Shown piece after piece: positions 35,301 through 42,726 of a DNA stretch of 64,000 nt. The stretch is taken from NCBI GenBank assembly GCA_028752905.1, contig JAQNBH010000011.1:3093322-3157321 (forward strand), in the 5' to 3' direction. Both the position numbers and the translations under genes were made by a program. Numbering within the stretch: the first letter of the stretch is position 1; each line of letters begins with the position of its first letter. The stretch comes from Cladorhizidae sp. MBARI D1340-BT2. Lineage: Eukaryota > Porifera > Demospongiae > Poecilosclerida > Cladorhizidae. Below the pieces are notes generated by a model, which saw only the letters and a list, made by a program, of their open reading frames with translations, was not told where the DNA came from and searched no databases.

Positions 35301-35424
35301 CACGCTGTGCGTGAGCGTGTGTCCCATCATTGATTGCATTGTCATGAAGGGGAGACCGGAAGGAGAGTACCAACCACGGAGAGGGATCCCTGTGGGGAGT
35401 TCCTACAAGCTTTCTGTCAAGTGA
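5274..35424 (+). CDS. DPYD: Dihydropyrimidine dehydrogenase (NADP+), 15 coding exons, first exon not placed
   Basis: The enzyme reduces uracil and thymine with NADPH as the first, rate-limiting step of pyrimidine catabolism, in the cytosol, as a homodimer. Joining 15 GT-AG exons gives 1020 codons in one frame with every splice phase consistent; human DPYD has 1025 residues. Counting from exon 2, the order is: N-terminal 4Fe-4S domain ([14 protein letters not shown] and [15 protein letters not shown], residues about 66-125); FAD domain (LIGCGPAS, about 180); NADPH domain ([20 protein letters not shown], about 330); FMN barrel with the catalytic cysteine in [15 protein letters not shown] (Cys661, equivalent to mammalian Cys671); and a C-terminal 2x4Fe-4S ferredoxin domain ([11 protein letters not shown] and [11 protein letters not shown]). 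No key residue is missing, so the gene appears functional. Only the extreme N-terminus is unresolved. Introns range from about 70 bp to 13.1 kb, swollen by repeats and transposons. The neighbouring gene is convergent. Confidence 0.97.
5683..6015 (+). CDS. DPYD: DPYD exon 3, N-terminal iron-sulfur cluster domain
   Basis: It has 111 codons, phase 0 to 0. It carries [33 protein letters not shown] and [15 protein letters not shown], the cysteines of two 4Fe-4S clusters. The polypyrimidine tract before the acceptor (5560-5680) is unusually long and C-rich. Confidence 0.96.
6134..6330 (+). CDS. DPYD: DPYD exon 4, start of FAD domain
   Basis: It has 197 bp, phase 0 to 2. It encodes [15 protein letters not shown] and the dinucleotide-binding turn [13 protein letters not shown] followed by [15 protein letters not shown]. 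The donor is TTGAG|GTACGG. Confidence 0.96.
6501..8360. repeat. 50-bp minisatellite in DPYD intron 4
   Basis: Roughly 37 copies of a unit containing CTACATGTTTGAGCTGTGAG then GCCACTGGGTGGGTGGTGCA. Variants lack part of the middle (TGTCACTGGG forms) or carry GGATGG for GGGTGG. The array occupies most of the 2.2-kb intron. Confidence 0.95.
8533..8614 (+). CDS. DPYD: DPYD exon 5
   Basis: It has 82 bp, phase 2 to 0. It encodes [26 protein letters not shown], continuing the FAD domain after a 2.2-kb repeat-filled intron. The donor is AAG|GTACTG. Confidence 0.95.
8687..8891 (+). CDS. DPYD: DPYD exon 6
   Basis: It has 205 bp, phase 0 to 1. It encodes [15 protein letters not shown] and [19 protein letters not shown]. 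The intron before it is only 72 bp. The donor is CCTG|GTATGT. Confidence 0.95.
8945..10075. repeat. GGGACT/GGATTGGACT minisatellite in DPYD intron 6
   Basis: About 1.1 kb built from 6-bp-multiple units (GGGATGGGACTATGGATTGG, GGACTGGGGATGGGACTGGG and so on). Because periods are multiples of six and stop-free, several frames on both strands stay open for 100-400 codons. None shows any protein domain. Confidence 0.95.
10202..10371 (+). CDS. DPYD: DPYD exon 7, NADPH-binding domain
   Basis: It has 170 bp, phase 1 to 0. It encodes [33 protein letters not shown] and NIRAVPEE, the GxGxxA-type NADPH-binding fold. The donor is GAG|GTGAGG. Confidence 0.96.
10606..10990. repeat. 31-bp minisatellite in DPYD intron 7
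   Basis: About 12 copies of a unit with ATGATGTGGTGTGTGCACTT followed by AATTAATTTAA. A CA/TG-rich stretch precedes it near 10435-10490. Confidence 0.93.
10991..11346. other. AT-rich intronic DNA left of the hAT pseudogene
   Basis: A short repeat (GATGCCAGTACACTCACTAT, about 3 copies) lies at 11040-11115. The rest is AT-rich. I looked here for the left terminus of the hAT element and found no match to its right end. Confidence 0.5.
11347..13700 (-). pseudogene. hAT-family transposase pseudogene
   Basis: Read on the - strand from an ATG at 13665, pieces of one transposase appear in order: a basic start (MPPKKRLRG), a zinc-finger-like block with [19 protein letters not shown] (13.44 kb), [17 protein letters not shown] (13.27 kb), [16 protein letters not shown] (12.42 kb), and the hAT C-terminal dimerisation domain with [19 protein letters not shown] (about 11.45-11.55 kb). 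The frame is broken several times (near 12.02, 12.3, 12.6-13.1 and 13.5 kb). hAT transposases cut and paste DNA elements; this one is dead. A LINE was later inserted just downstream of its start codon. Confidence 0.88.
13661..13707. repeat. Target-site duplication, left copy (47 bp)
   Basis: The 47 bp starting TGGCATGTTTGGAACGAACG are identical to 15200-15246. They flank the LINE at 13708-15199 and include the hAT start codon on the - strand. Confidence 0.92.
13708..15199 (-). mobile_element. 5'-truncated LINE with C-terminal endonuclease-like domain
   Basis: The - strand ORF (to 14130, then continuing after a +1 shift to 13840) matches the C-terminal half of a retrotransposon polyprotein family common in cnidarians and sponges. 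It shows an RT-thumb-like region ([20 protein letters not shown]), a Cys-His cluster ([19 protein letters not shown]) with IRHNEI, and an endonuclease-like core (DDAGADVRI then [14 protein letters not shown]) resembling PD-(D/E)XK nucleases of R2/CRE-type elements. The tail [20 protein letters not shown] follows after the shift. The element's 3' end carries A-rich runs (T-rich on + at 13708-13765), and the whole is flanked by 47-bp direct repeats. The RT palm is absent, so it is a 5'-truncated dead copy. The superfamily name is my inference. Confidence 0.82.
15200..15246. repeat. Target-site duplication, right copy (47 bp)
   Basis: Identical to 13661-13707. The - strand ORF that begins at 15260 starts in the flanking hAT sequence and reads through this copy, so its first ~20 residues are not LINE protein. 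Confidence 0.92.
15247..15450 (-). mobile_element. 5' untranslated end of the hAT element
   Basis: Sequence beyond the LINE insertion continues the hAT element to a probable terminus at 15450, where the - strand reads CAGACTACCCAACTATCCCG. A CAG start is typical of hAT ends. The segment has repeated CGGGA motifs. The matching left terminus and 8-bp target duplication were not found. Confidence 0.5.
15451..15627 (+). pseudogene. MADF-like DNA-binding domain fragment
   Basis: The frame encodes [17 protein letters not shown] followed by [17 protein letters not shown], the second half of a MADF (Myb/SANT-like) domain as found in transcription factors and in Harbinger-transposon companion proteins. 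It abuts the hAT terminus, so the hAT element probably landed in it and the first half is missing. A short single-domain remnant. Confidence 0.5.
16027..16902 (-). pseudogene. Ty3/gypsy integrase fragment, copy 1
   Basis: On the - strand an acidic leader ([19 protein letters not shown]) precedes the integrase zinc-binding HHCC region ([15 protein letters not shown], then an interrupted CxxC) and the DDE core ([25 protein letters not shown]). Small indels near 16485 and 16680 split it into three frames. No RT or protease is attached. The same segment is repeated at 18740-19568. Confidence 0.85.
16046..18727 (-). mobile_element. Gypsy-derived tandem unit 1
   Basis: This 2.7-kb unit holds integrase copy 1, a 1.4-kb non-coding or gag-side segment and, at 18420-18720 (- strand), the missing integrase C-terminal part ([20 protein letters not shown] and [10 protein letters not shown]). 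It starts with CAACCTTTCCGTCCTGGGAT, which recurs at 18728, so unit 2 follows head to tail. It contains about 185 bp (17112-17300) missing from unit 2. Confidence 0.75.
18728..20845 (-). mobile_element. Gypsy-derived tandem unit 2
   Basis: A close copy of 16046-18350: integrase at 18740-19568, then the same non-coding block. Similarity to unit 1 stops near 20842, where different sequence follows to about 21060. I could not define LTR borders by eye. Confidence 0.72.
18927..19568 (-). pseudogene. Ty3/gypsy integrase fragment, copy 2
   Basis: This copy keeps the zinc-binding region intact ([15 protein letters not shown] ... [11 protein letters not shown]) and the first catalytic-region motif (MAMDIF), then loses about 10 bases relative to copy 1 near 19045 and shifts frame near 18930. 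It is non-functional. Confidence 0.85.
21180..23308. repeat. 56/57-bp minisatellite with 169-bp higher-order repeat, DPYD intron 7
   Basis: About 38 monomers containing GCTCCACAAGAGCTGGCAAC then either AATTAATAGCAACATAGAG or ACTGTAATAGCAACATAGAG, then AGCTGCACTTTAAGTT. Two monomer types alternate in a fixed order so that blocks of three (169 bp) recur at 21573, 21742 and 21911 and again from 22192. The 65-codon - strand ORFs repeated here are artefacts. Confidence 0.95.
23491..23601 (+). CDS. DPYD: DPYD exon 8
   Basis: It has 37 codons, phase 0 to 0. It encodes [20 protein letters not shown] and [13 protein letters not shown]. It lies 13.1 kb downstream of exon 7, the longest intron of the gene, directly after a (TTTG)n acceptor tract. 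Confidence 0.95.
23690..24110. repeat. Degenerate CCCTAG-type repeat, DPYD intron 8
   Basis: Irregular repeats of CCCTAGAATAGCCCTAGCCC with CCTTTAGACAACCCTTAG interspersed. The same core builds the larger array in intron 12 and one in the neighbouring gene. Confidence 0.9.
24255..24354 (+). CDS. DPYD: DPYD exon 9
   Basis: It has 100 bp, phase 0 to 1. It encodes [20 protein letters not shown] and [13 protein letters not shown]. The donor is GAAG|GTACAT. Confidence 0.94.
24434..24618 (+). CDS. DPYD: DPYD exon 10
   Basis: It has 185 bp, phase 1 to 0. It encodes [33 protein letters not shown] and [13 protein letters not shown], the conserved end of the FAD-domain lobe. The intron before it is 79 bp. 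Confidence 0.95.
24836..25362 (+). mobile_element. Short Tigger/pogo-like (Tc1-mariner) element
   Basis: A 527-bp element flanked by TA dinucleotides (24834-24835 and 25363-25364). Its terminal inverted repeats begin CAGTAGACCCTCGCTAATCC, with one mismatch to the other end within that length. Additional CTCGTTAATCCGAA repeats sit inside each end. It encodes only the N-terminal DNA-binding region and has no DDE domain, so it is a non-autonomous deletion derivative. Confidence 0.9.
24966..25120 (+). pseudogene. CENP-B/pogo-type helix-turn-helix remnant
   Basis: The frame encodes [20 protein letters not shown] then [19 protein letters not shown], the N-terminal HTH of pogo/Tigger transposases (also found in CENP-B and jerky proteins), which binds the element's ends. 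It stops after 51 residues. Confidence 0.85.
25815..26030 (+). CDS. DPYD: DPYD exon 11, start of FMN barrel
   Basis: It has 72 codons, phase 0 to 0. It encodes [40 protein letters not shown] and KTFSLDK, the first strands of the dihydroorotate-dehydrogenase-like FMN barrel. Confidence 0.96.
26126..26290 (+). CDS. DPYD: DPYD exon 12
   Basis: It has 55 codons, phase 0 to 0. It encodes [20 protein letters not shown] and [20 protein letters not shown]. The 95-bp intron before it is C-rich and the acceptor is CAAAG|. Confidence 0.96.
26291..26756. other. Left part of DPYD intron 12
   Basis: AT-rich intron sequence with a CA-rich stretch near 26560-26585. I see no gene or element here. Confidence 0.5.
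26757..26910. repeat. 47-bp tandem repeat, about 3 copies
   Basis: Units of CTCAGCTAGACTCAGGTATT then GCACACACATATGAGAGGATTATTGAA, in DPYD intron 12. Confidence 0.9.
27130..29255. repeat. CCCTAG-based 17-bp minisatellite, DPYD intron 12
   Basis: About 2.1 kb of units CCCTAGCCCTAGAATGA with AATAA, GAGTAA, GATTAA and AATGG variants. A block of about 280 bp near 28690-28930 is repeated at 28970-29210 with the same order of variants. The motif differs from the animal telomere repeat TTAGGG and lies inside a gene. Confidence 0.95.
29478..29575. ncRNA. 5S rRNA-like hairpin element (tentative)
   Basis: A 98-bp segment is closed by complementary arms (GAACTCTGGTTGTTTAG at 29478-29494 against CTAACCAACCAGAGTTC at 29559-29575). 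The interior includes CTGATCTCGCTGTTAAGCA, which resembles the CTGATCTCG...TTAAGCA core of 5S rRNA, followed by CTGATTAG where 5S has TGGTTAG. It is shorter than 5S (about 120 nt) and lacks a clear box C. It could be a 5S pseudogene, a 5S-derived SINE head or a coincidental foldback MITE. Confidence 0.35.
29658..29931 (+). CDS. DPYD: DPYD exon 13, active-site cysteine
   Basis: It has 274 bp, phase 0 to 1. It encodes [20 protein letters not shown], the loop whose cysteine is the general acid in pyrimidine reduction, then [20 protein letters not shown]. The donor is GAAG|GTACAT. Confidence 0.97.
29932..30605. other. DPYD intron 13
   Basis: A 674-bp intron. I see no repeat, RNA gene or transposon in it. 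Confidence 0.6.
30606..31051 (+). CDS. DPYD: DPYD exon 14, FMN and pyrimidine binding
   Basis: It has 446 bp, phase 1 to 0. It encodes [67 protein letters not shown] and HQKGK, the second half of the FMN barrel. GC content is visibly higher than in the flanking introns. Confidence 0.96.
31420..33095. repeat. 37-bp minisatellite, DPYD intron 14
   Basis: About 45 copies of a unit containing TCATGGCTAGGGTAGGGCCA then GGGCACCCACCAGTCAG. A block of about 354 bp is duplicated (32.36-32.71 kb against 32.72-33.07 kb) including its private variants such as GGGCATCCACCAGTCTGGC. Confidence 0.95.
33715..33858 (+). CDS. DPYD: DPYD exon 15, linker
   Basis: It has 48 codons, phase 0 to 0. It encodes [20 protein letters not shown]...QVPKIK, the charged linker between the FMN barrel and the C-terminal ferredoxin domain. 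It is the least conserved exon, recognised by position, phase and splice sites. Confidence 0.88.
33859..35100. other. DPYD intron 15
   Basis: Mostly unique AT-rich sequence. A short motif (CTCCTTGTTAAAGCCTGTGCT) occurs three times between 34480 and 34790. No gene is seen. Confidence 0.5.
35101..35424 (+). CDS. DPYD: DPYD exon 16, C-terminal ferredoxin domain and stop
   Basis: It has 107 codons plus TGA. It encodes [34 protein letters not shown] and [16 protein letters not shown], two 4Fe-4S clusters that shuttle electrons across the dimer. The acceptor is CCCCCAG|. Confidence 0.97.
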   Translation, partial: DVIGKALPRIGTYNSLDNTQQVVAVIDEDMCINCGKCYMVCNDSGYQAITFSEKTHLPHVTGDCTGCTLCVSVCPIIDCIVMKGRPEGEYQPRRGIPVGSSYKLSVK

Positions 35425-35578
35425 TAGGTGGCTGGTTTGGGAGCACGACTTGATTTGGTCTCAATGTGGGGGGCTACAGTATTTATTGGAAGTGTTTGAA
35501 GTGTTTGGTATTTGTATGTTTGTAACATAATAATTCTATCTCTGCATTTATTTTACGTATAGTGTTTTGTTATTTAAA

Positions 35579-35584
35579 AATAAA
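35579..35584 (+). promoter_or_regulatory. Polyadenylation signal of DPYD
   Basis: AATAAA lies 155 bp after the DPYD stop codon, followed by a T-rich stretch. It is the first canonical signal downstream, so the 3' UTR is probably about 180 bp. Confidence 0.6.
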
Positions 35585-35939
35585 AAAAACTTTTTTTTTT
35601 GCTTCAGTTCTATATATAGCTGTCCTTTGACCTTTAATGGCCAGACCCTCTTAACGCACTGCTCTCTATCAGGCTTCCTAGCCCTACTAGATATATATAT
35701 ATACACAGCAGTCGTTCTTAGCTAACCAATGAGCAAGCTAAACTAACTCTATTACTCATGTGCATAGGATGTTTTATATAACTATCATAATAATCAGACC
35801 ATAAAAGATTGTCGGAAATAATTATATCAAGGACTATATCCGAGTCCTTGTAATGTTGCTTCAACAACGTTGGCGTGTTTCTGATATGGCATTTTGTCGA
35901 AAGTCAGTGACATGAAAATGAATTGAAGAGCATTTGTTT

Positions 35940-36320
35940 AGATTGAGTTCCAGGTTCCATGTATTCTCCAGTTAGGATTCACTTTGAAGTGGAAGACTGT
36001 CACAGCAGTGGGTATATATAAGTTTGCAGCATTTTGTATCGTCAGAAAAAAATATATAGGTGGGACAAGCTAATGAGAACATTGATAAAAGATGTGACTG
36101 GCAGGAGGCCAAGGGTGCTGCCCTGGGGCTCCTGATGTGACAGGCGGGAGCCATGGATGCTGTCTTGGGGGACTCTGATGTGATGGGCAGAAGATCAGCG
36201 TTGATGGAGAGAGACATTTTGCTGTCTTGAGAGAGGCAAGACTCAAATATCCTGCCAGTAATGTCAAAATTGATTCTGACCGAGTGAAGTTCATTGCAAG
36301 ATATTTTATATATCAAAGAC
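35940..36320 (-). pseudogene. LINE reverse transcriptase relic, DD-box region
   Basis: The - strand frames encode a degraded series resembling VTSGVPQGS...L followed by PTYIFFSDDTKCCKLIY and LPLQ, i.e. RT motifs B and C of a CR1/L2-like LINE. It has stops and shifts. It appears to be the 3' part of the LINE whose other pieces lie at 37.7-43.7 kb on the same strand. Confidence 0.6.
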
Positions 36321-36599
36321 CTTAGAATATGTCTTGTCTATCTGATCCTTGTGAGGATTGAAATACAGCATAACAGTTTGCTTGTAATTTATAAGATTTT
36401 GTCAGTTTATTTTTAAACGGCATTCCAAGTTAATATTATTATTATGGTAATTCATCCTTCACTTTCTCAGTTCTATCCTCACAAGTTCTTCCCGATTTGA
36501 AAACAACTGATGTTGAACTTGCAGACCCTCATGTCTTCACTCATCCACACTACATAAGGAATCACTACCATAGAATCCTTCTTTCCAGAGCTCTATTTA

Positions 36600-37070
36600 T
36601 TATTATATTCAAACAACAATAATAATTACACAAGACTGTCCACGCCCGACCCTCCCATTGCCCCCATGACTGCAAGAGCATTGCCTCTCTGTACCGCCAC
36701 AGACAATTGTATCAAAAATTGGTGTGAATTCTCTTCCCCGGTGTGCCTTCCGAGTTCCTTTAGGAAGGCCAATGACTTTGGGCCAATGGCACCTAGGGTC
36801 TCTACCGCAACTGGCACAAAAAAATAATTCCTGGTAAGGCAGTGTTACTGTCCTTTTTCTCTTCAGCCATGGCAGCTACCGCACTTGAGCTCCTGGTAGC
36901 TTGAGCACAATAGGACTGTGCTAGAGTGTTTGGGCAGGTCACATCCCAGATCAGGGGCCTGCCACATTACCATGGCACCTGGTGATTCCATCCGGACGCT
37001 TGCTGTCCATATGACTGAGTCCAGACGCCTGAGCAGATGACATGCCCTATGAATAATGTTATTCATTGAG
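36600..37070 (-). mobile_element. C-terminal relic of an endonuclease-bearing LINE
   Basis: The - strand encodes an out-of-frame RPDGIT and VTCPNTLA (matching the PD...D core of a restriction-like endonuclease domain) followed by a clean frame: VPVAVETLGAIGPKSLAFLK and LSVAVQRGNALAVMGAM. That ending is characteristic of the same broad family as 13708-15199. It is a different subfamily and splits the older LINE around it. Confidence 0.7.
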
Positions 37071-37699
37071 GAATGTCTGTAGTGACGACCCTCACTCTTC
37101 TTGCAGCTAATAGATTAGTTGTCTTTTGGAAAGGCTGTGCTTGGAAAGTAAATGAAACTGTGTTGTGTTCCGAGTGGTAGTTTTGTATATGGGAGGTGAT
37201 GATCAGCTGTGGGTTAATAAAGAGAACTTGGCTAAAATTTTTTTTTTAAACGTGAATGGGTTGGCTTGTGCTGATAGGGCCAGTTGGATAGCAGGAAGTA
37301 TCAGTTCCCCTGCTTCGAACATGCTTGAAAATTCCTCCACCAGACTGCTATATAGATATTTTTGGTGGTTTTCTTGTCATACAGTTTGTTTTTCTCTGTG
37401 AGGTGTGGTTACACTGACCTGTATAGGATGGAAATGAAGCTTCTTCTTTTCTGATACTGTAAGTGAGTGAGACAGGATGATAGTTGCTTTTAGATTTTGG
37501 TAGTTCAAGACATCGAGTAGAAATTTAAAAAATCAGTGTTGGAGGTTAGGATGAATTTTATGTCACTTGGATTGTCTGGAAGATGTCACTGGAGCTTTCA
37601 GCCATCAACTTTGGAATAATTAAAAGTGGTATTGAAGATGAGATTTCTGGGCTTGTATAGAGAATGCAGGAATTGAAAATCATTTAAATGGTGGTTGGA

Positions 37700-37975
37700 G
37701 GCAAGTTGAGATTTGGGTTTGATTTTGAAGAGGTTGGGGATCAAGTTTTCGGCCTTTGGTGCATGGGGTCAGAAAATAACTGAATTAGCTTAGCTATGTC
37801 AAACAAACTACTAGATTGGAGTGAGCAGTTTAACCAGTTAGTGTAAAGTGAGCAGCACTTGTGTAGGATAGTCATGCTTCTAGTGTAGATTTTACAGTAG
37901 AAAGTGCTGACAAAAGAATGGAAATTGAGTATTTTTATCGAGTTCCACAAAATCAATTCGTGTGAGTGAGTGAGA
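37700..37975 (-). pseudogene. LINE relic, mid-RT piece (weak)
   Basis: Low-similarity - strand frames between the hAT fragment and the endonuclease-bearing relic, in the position expected for the RT segment before the DD box. Assignment rests mainly on colinearity. Confidence 0.35.
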
Positions 37976-38600
37976 GTGTTCCAAGAAAGACAAGCATTCA
38001 ACGGAATCGAAGCAACACTCCAAGTCAATCAGCAAAAGAGCATTACAAGAGAGTCGTTGCTGTATTCATTCATTAACCAGTTGGAGGAAAGATTTCAAGG
38101 TGACGGAAAACAAAGTCATATGCTTTTGTGCCTTGTGCCTTTTGTGCCTTGTGCCTTCAGTGCCCAACTGCAATCCGAGTGTTCAACAATCACAACATAT
38201 AGATGACCTTCTGGGAACAAGATCTTCCATGTTCCTTGTCTCTCAAAAGTGAACTAAGAAGATGGCAATCATTGTGGGAGCATAAGCGAGACAAAGATGA
38301 GGCTACCATCCCCAACAATCTTCTCCTAGCTCTTAGCTCTTGTGACTCTGACTCTTTCCCAAACATTCATTGCTTACTAGTCATTGCTTGCACTCTGCCT
38401 ATCACCAGTGCTGAAGCAGAACGATCATTTAGTTTGCTCAGGAGGATAAAGACATGTACAAGGTCGACTTTGACTGAACAACAATTTTCTGATCTTGCCA
38501 TGAACTATGGAGTGAGAGTGTCAGTTGATAATATCTGCCATGCTTTTGTGCAGTGTCACCCGAGAAGGCTTCACTATTTATTGACTGAAAATAGTTTCCT
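37976..38600 (+). pseudogene. hAT transposase C-terminal fragment, second copy
   Basis: The + strand encodes LLYSFINQLEERFQG, then after a frame change ELRRWQSLWEHKR and the hAT dimerisation signature CTLPITSAEAERSFSLLRRI. It is a different hAT subfamily from the one at 11.3 kb (THAP/ZMYM-associated type). It lies opposite in strand to, and interrupts, a LINE. No termini were identified. Confidence 0.8.
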
Positions 38601-38879
38601 GTTTAACTTTAGTTGGGGGGTTTCTGAGCACTTGCACTATCATTCACAATTTTTTTTTAAAGGATACCATGTTCAATTTTACATTTCTTGTTATAATAAT
38701 GTTGGTGATGATACGTCTTGTTATATAATTGCCAAGAGAAATGCAGGACGGTGCTTTCTTGCAAAATGATTAATGATCTGATCATGATTCAGGAAAGAGG
38801 AGGAAGGATTTCTGGGCAACATGGAAAAAACCCTGGCTATGGCCGTGAGTAGTTCATCAACCCCCCAATCTAAAATTCC

Positions 38880-39110
38880 TGGATCCACCCCTGATTGATA
38901 GTTTCTGAGAAAGTTAAAATTTGGGAAAGACTTGACCTGTGCCTTTCCATGAAACCAAATAGGCTATCATTATATAGACAAGATGCACGACAGAGGTATT
39001 GGACTGTAGCTTCTAATGTTTCATAGATGACCTGTTTAGTAATAGGGCAGCTCTTGAGAAGTTTCCAGTTACCAGGTAATGCAGCTTTATCAATGCAGTC
39101 AGAAAGGTGA
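38880..39110 (-). pseudogene. LINE relic, RT start
   Basis: The - strand frame encodes ALPGNWKLLKSCPITK, the classic 'P..WK...V.PI.K' entry to a CR1/L2-type RT, then a degraded HRSSLSQILTF. A simple repeat is fused upstream. Confidence 0.6.
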
Positions 39111-39330
39111 GTGATGGGTATTGACAAGGCAGGGAAGAGAAAGGTGAGTGACGGATGTTGACAAGGCTGTGGAAGAGAAAGGTGAGTGACGGATGTTGAC
39201 AAGGCAGTGGAAGAGAAAGGTGAGTGACTGGTGTTGACAAGGCTGTGGAAGAGAAAGGTGAGTGACTGGTGTTGACAAGGCAGTGGAAGAGAAAGGTGAG
39301 TGACAGGTGTTGACAAGGCAGTGGAACAAT
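39100..39330. repeat. 40-bp minisatellite, about 6 copies
   Basis: Units of GAAAGGTGAGTGACGGATGT then TGACAAGGCAGTGGAAGA. The overlapping - strand ORFs with repeated SLTFLFH motifs are repeat artefacts. Confidence 0.92.
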
Positions 39331-39465
39331 GTTTGAGAACCAAGAGACTGATGTCACTACCGCAGGCAAGGGATTAATGTCGCTACTGCAGGCAAAGGTT
39401 CCCTGCTTTAGCTTGTGAATAGCATAAAAACACCTGAGGTTGATATCTCTAAAGCACTGAGTTGG

Positions 39466-39720
39466 TTAGTTGGAATGAGCAGTTCCTTTGTTGAAGAATA
39501 AAGTTGAAAGTGTTTCAACAATCACGGGAGAGTTATGAATGTGTGGTGCAGAAAGTGCCTTGTTGAGATGTTTCAGGTACTTGAAAATTCTATTACTGTT
39601 AGAGTGATAACATTTTGCTAAGTCGTCTTTGCAAGCATCCCTGGATACTCGATTCATGAGGACTCTAGTAACACAAAAAGGAGTGCACTTTGCGAGGTGC
39701 TTAGCCATTTGAAGTGGTGT
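39466..39720 (-). pseudogene. LINE relic, linker between endonuclease and RT
   Basis: The - strand frame contains SNRIFKYLKHLNKALSAPHI and a following VIVETLSTLFFNKGT, matching the endonuclease-RT linker pattern of LINEs (a 'W/F..L' segment then a '...LFN..F' segment). Confidence 0.55.
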
Positions 39721-39999
39721 TTCATTTCTGAGTTGAAGCAGACAGGAAGGTAATGGTTGGCAGGCTTCACTTTGAGCATAAAAAATATAACAATCTTTTA
39801 TGATGTGCTCTTTAAACCTAGCTAAACTTCCTCTATGTCAGTGGAACTGAGACAAGGAAAGAATAACATTTCGAGCAGAAGTCATCAAGGCTATCAAAAT
39901 TAACACATTTGTAATTAAAGAATTTCCCCCCCCCCATTTTTTTTGAAGACGTAGTTTTTCTCAGCTGAGCAGATATGCCAAAAGTAATAATCCAGATAT

Positions 40000-40260
40000 T
40001 CAATCAGGAGGTTATGCAACATGTTGGAGGAACTGGATAAAACAAGTCAAGGATATTTCCATGTGAGGAAGTGAGTTGAGCTAACACTTGTGCAAGATTC
40101 AGCAGCAAAATCTGTTCACCGAGCCTGGAAGAGAAGAGTGAAGTGCCTGGAGGTTGACCAGTTAACATCATGGATATTGAAATCCCCAACTAGGAGTCAA
40201 TGATTGGAGGCAAGGCCAGAGTGTTGATTACTTCTTCCAGGCAGGGGAAGTCCCAGCTTG
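40000..40260 (-). pseudogene. LINE relic, apurinic-type endonuclease core
   Basis: One - strand frame reads VGDFNIHDVNWSTSRHF at about 40140-40195, the GDFN catalytic motif of an APE-type LINE endonuclease. Frameshifts follow. It lies between the endonuclease start (42.3 kb) and the linker (39.6 kb). Confidence 0.65.
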
Positions 40261-40799
40261 GTGGCACGTATATAGAAGCAGCAAGGAAGTGGTCTATGAG
40301 ACACTGAACTGTACAGCACAGACTCCTGTTGTGGTTGAGAGGGCAAGTTAAGTACCGGGTATGGAATCAAACCCCTCTGCCGCCAGAGTCCCTGTCATGA
40401 TGAAAAAAGTGTGATCGAATGGCTCTCATTACTATGAACTTTGGATAGCATATATCAAAAAGATTTCTTGTAGCAGAATAATAGATCTTTCACAAGGCTG
40501 TGAGCATTCCAGACAGCAGTGCACAGCAGCTCATGAACTGGTCGATTAGGTTATGGGTTATGAGGGAATATGAAGAATGGATACTAGCTCCTGAGTCAGA
40601 GGGCCTACTAGAGAAGAGACCTCATCATTTGTACAAAGAGTGGGAAGAGTTTTATACTTAGTATTGTTTTACAGCTTATGTGTCTGAGGAATGAATGGTC
40701 GAGTGTTCAGGCACAGTCTGACCAGAAGCTAGTGGCTCAGACACAAACCGACTATCCTCCAGTGGTGCTGAGAATTGATGGTAGGGGATCTGCTAGTTC

Positions 40800-42190
40800 C
40801 TAGTGGCTTTGACGACGACTGAGTGGTGGGGAACATAGTCTAGTGTGGCCGTCATATTTACCTTCCTTATGTTTGGGGCAGGGGAAGAAAAGGGTCTGGT
40901 ATCTAGATCTCTAGCATACAAGACTTGTGCATGCAACAGGCTTTACCTCTACTTAACAAAAAAAATGTTTGCGTGTCGTTTTGCATGCCTAATGATAGTT
41001 GCAGGTATACAGCTGTGGAACATAGAGATACATGGGAGATGTGCGAATTCTTGGCAGGGACTGTACATGGATCATTAACTTAATATTTATCATGTGTATG
41101 TCAGTGTTTATTACAGCACAAGGCTTCTTACCTCATTTCATGTCATTATTTATTTTTGTACTGCACTGGGATGCGATAGTCCCCAAGGGACTAGCATTTT
41201 TGAAGATTAAATTATCTCTAGAAGGTAAAGGTCAGTATTATCAAGAAGTATTGTAGCTAATTTAATTATAGAGCCCCCTCAGGCCATCTTAGTGCACAGT
41301 ACACATGGTATATATTGTACAGAAGTAATATTTGATATATAAATTATGAACAGGATTATGATGATTATGATGAAAGTGCCCATTTTTCGTTATTCGTTAT
41401 GGCTGTGAGAGCAGTAATTACTACAAAATGGAGGGACCATTATCTGGAAACAGTCCTTCGTACAAAAGATGAAACAGACTCTTCCCAACGCCTGTTAGCA
41501 GAGCAACAAAGACATCACGCTCCATCATTCCTGTTACAATCTCTAGTTGCTATGGCTTGATGGTTGAAAATCCTAGCTGCGGCAAAACTTTGGAAGCTAG
41601 ACACTGATCAATTTTCGATAGCAGCAAGCTCACAGGTAGGTTCAGCAGACTAGACTTAGACTACCAAAGTCAGGTTTGGCCGACCCTCCACCTCTGAATA
41701 CTCCATAGGCTAGGAAGGTAAAGGATTGACCATGCCAGACACATAATGCTGCTGGCTCTCACTCGTACCCCAATCAAATTGCAGTATTCCACCCGCTCTA
41801 AAGATAAGGAAGGTAAAGGATCGTCAGTGCCAGCCTGTGGAATGAACAGATCCAACCTTTAAGTGACACTGATGATTGAATTAGGGATCAGTATGGATAG
41901 CACCTAGAGACTCTGCTGGTGAATGGGAAGTATAGTACAGGCCGGGCACTCCATTAGACCATGGACTATCGGTTGAGAACTGTTTTTCAGATCAGTGTTG
42001 TTCTTCTCTTGGTCAACTTCTTGAGTGCTTTAGAATAACTTAGTCCCCACAACTTTAAGTAGTTCCGCCAGGGGAGTAAGCAATCTTGTGGTCAGTGACA
42101 AACTGGGACTTCATTTCCTTGATTCCAGTGATTTCCAAGGTAAGCTCAGCAATCGATGACAAGTTCTTGAGTCAGCTTGCACTGAGGACA
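40800..42190. other. Unrecognised sequence inside the LINE relic
   Basis: About 1.4 kb separates two pieces of one endonuclease domain, so something was inserted here. It has a two-copy motif (ATCCTTTACCTTCCT near 41710 and 41805). I recognise no protein in any frame. Confidence 0.4.
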
Positions 42191-42199
42191 GGAGAGATG

Positions 42200-42345
42200 A
42201 TTACCTGACTTGACTGCCAGACAGCCATAATTCAATGATACAAACAATAGATGGATGTTTATCAGCAACCTCAGCTCTTAGTGCATCTAGTTTGGGCAAT
42301 AAACTCCTTGCGTTAAAATAGAGAATAGTGCAGACAAATGGTTGT
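42200..42345 (-). pseudogene. LINE relic, endonuclease start
   Basis: The - strand encodes LYFNARSLLPKLDALRAEV then PSIVCIIELWLSGSQ, the N-terminal 'NARSL..K' and 'ETWLS' motifs of an APE endonuclease (here ELWLS). Confidence 0.8.
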
Positions 42346-42726
42346 GCATGTGCAGTTAAATTACTTGATCTATTGATGCGTATTTGTGGTGAATTGTTGT
42401 AGTCACTCGGATCATCAGGACATACAAGTGCTGATAAATTATGCATGTTGGAATGGGAGATTGCAGGTGATGCATGCATGTTGATTGTTGATAACATGAG
42501 AATTATTAGGATGTACATGTGCCAAAGTATTATGTGCATTTAGAGTGGCAGACTGCAATTGATGTATGTAGTCATGTAGGTTGGGTGAGGGATTCTAATA
42601 GGCAGGTTTGCCCTGATCACTTTTAGAATCTGCGGTGGCACTGTACAAGTGCAACACCCGCGCTTTTGAAATCAGCCTTGGAGATAGCACAGCCAGAAAT
42701 GATGATGTTTCAAACTTTGTAAAGCA